DNA from: Frigididesulfovibrio sp031551885
GTDB lineage: Bacteria; Desulfobacterota; Desulfovibrionia; Desulfovibrionales; Desulfovibrionaceae
Length of the DNA stretch: 5,135 bases
Reading direction: 5' to 3'
Assembly (NCBI GenBank): GCA_031551885.1
Contig: JAVBMX010000008.1
Span: 1 to 5,135 of the forward strand
Part shown: positions 4,999 to 5,135 of the stretch, piece by piece
How the letters are laid out: each line of letters begins with the position of its first letter
Numbering within the stretch: position 1 is the stretch's first letter
Program-made: the position numbers and the translations under genes
Notes under the pieces: generated by a model
The model's input: the letters and a program-made list of their open reading frames with translations, nothing else
Database searches by the model: none
Told to the model about the DNA's origin: nothing

Positions 4999-5135
4999 GC
5001 TCAGGACTCATTAATTGCAAAAAGTAGAAAAGTTGGTTAGTTGTGCTCAGGGAGGACGCAATGAGCCAACTTTTCTATCTTTCTGTCGAGCAACTTGAGC
5101 GTATCAAGCCTTTCTTTCCACTTTCACACGGCATT
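4999..5135 (+). mobile_element. Left part of an IS5-type insertion sequence (cut by the window end)
   Basis: The transposase start at 5061 shows that an insertion sequence begins between the 4950-4978 hairpin and 5061. A CTAG at 4995-4998 matches the target preference known for some IS5-family groups, and the element would then begin at 4999 with GGCTCAGGACTCATTAAT. The sequence from about 5005 is noticeably more A/T-rich than the genes before it. The right end is outside the window, so neither the terminal inverted repeat nor the target duplication can be verified; the left edge is an inference. Confidence 0.5.
5061..5135 (+). CDS. IS5-family transposase, N-terminal fragment (continues past the window)
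   Basis: The first 25 codons read MSQLFYLSVEQLERIKPFFP and then LSHGI. This matches the familiar N-terminus of IS5-family transposases of the MSDLFWLSEEQ...RPFFP type, where the segment belongs to the N-terminal DNA-binding region before the DDE catalytic domain. GGGAGG at 5050-5055 sits five bases before the ATG, an excellent ribosome binding site. Codon choice (CTT, TCT, CCA, TCA, ATT) is clearly more A/T-ending than in the neighbouring genes, as expected for a transferred element. The catalytic residues lie outside the window, so intactness cannot be judged. Confidence 0.8.
   Translation, partial: MSQLFYLSVEQLERIKPFFPLSHGI

Larger units (their letters stand above)
4727..5060. other. Gene-free structured intergenic region
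   Basis: The 334 bases after the DHH gene hold no gene I can support; open frames here run through the hairpins and have Pro/His-rich, non-protein-like products. Contents in order: an unremarkable stretch to about 4770; a nested imperfect inverted repeat (about 4777-4898); a C-rich strand (4893-4918); a perfect 10-bp hairpin (4917-4939); a perfect 12-bp hairpin (4950-4978); and the probable left edge of the insertion sequence from about 4999. Base composition drops in GC from about 5005 onward, consistent with foreign sequence. Confidence 0.65.

Noticed and set aside
4772..5014. Open frames, including an ATG at 4838 with GGAAG ten bases before it, giving a short Pro/His-rich product
   Set aside because: They run straight through two perfect hairpins and the inverted repeat, and the products look like translated intergenic sequence with no recognisable domain.

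Overview
The window looks like a chromosomal piece of a high-GC sulfate-reducing bacterium of the Desulfovibrio type (Desulfobacterota). This rests on recognising the protein families and their style, on strong G/C preference at third codon positions, and on the G/C-run intergenic hairpins. No rRNA or other taxonomic marker is present, so the assignment is an inference.

Layout. Positions 1-115 are a G-tract-rich upstream region with a perfect 8-bp hairpin. A class IV PLP-dependent aminotransferase (116-1075, +) follows. Next is a family GT4-type glycosyltransferase (1228-2406, +). The first 30 codons of this gene are also present immediately upstream as a near-identical partial copy (1111-1200) that ends in its own stop codon. 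A small basic protein of about 52 residues (2509-2667, -) converges on the glycosyltransferase, and its intrinsic terminator lies over the glycosyltransferase stop codon. A spacer of about 190 bp containing a perfect 7-bp inverted repeat separates this small gene from a divergent two-gene unit. That unit is a CbiR-like cobamide-remodelling phosphodiesterase (2857-3663, +) followed 7 bp later by a DHH/DHHA1 phosphoesterase (3671-4726, +). Positions 4727-5060 carry no convincing gene but hold a nested imperfect inverted repeat and two perfect hairpins. They lead into the left part of an IS5-type insertion sequence, whose transposase (5061-5135, +) is cut by the window end.

How the parts work together. 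The cbiR-like and DHH genes look co-transcribed and translationally coupled, because the Shine-Dalgarno sequence of the second overlaps the stop codon of the first. CbiR enzymes remove the lower nucleotide loop of imported cobamides, so the pair may serve cobamide salvage, although the role of the DHH protein is unknown. The aminotransferase and glycosyltransferase lie head to tail and may share a transcript, but they have no obvious common pathway. No complete defence system, CRISPR array, prophage, tRNA or rRNA was seen. The most unusual features are the duplicated 5' end of the glycosyltransferase gene and the structured, gene-free stretch before the insertion sequence.
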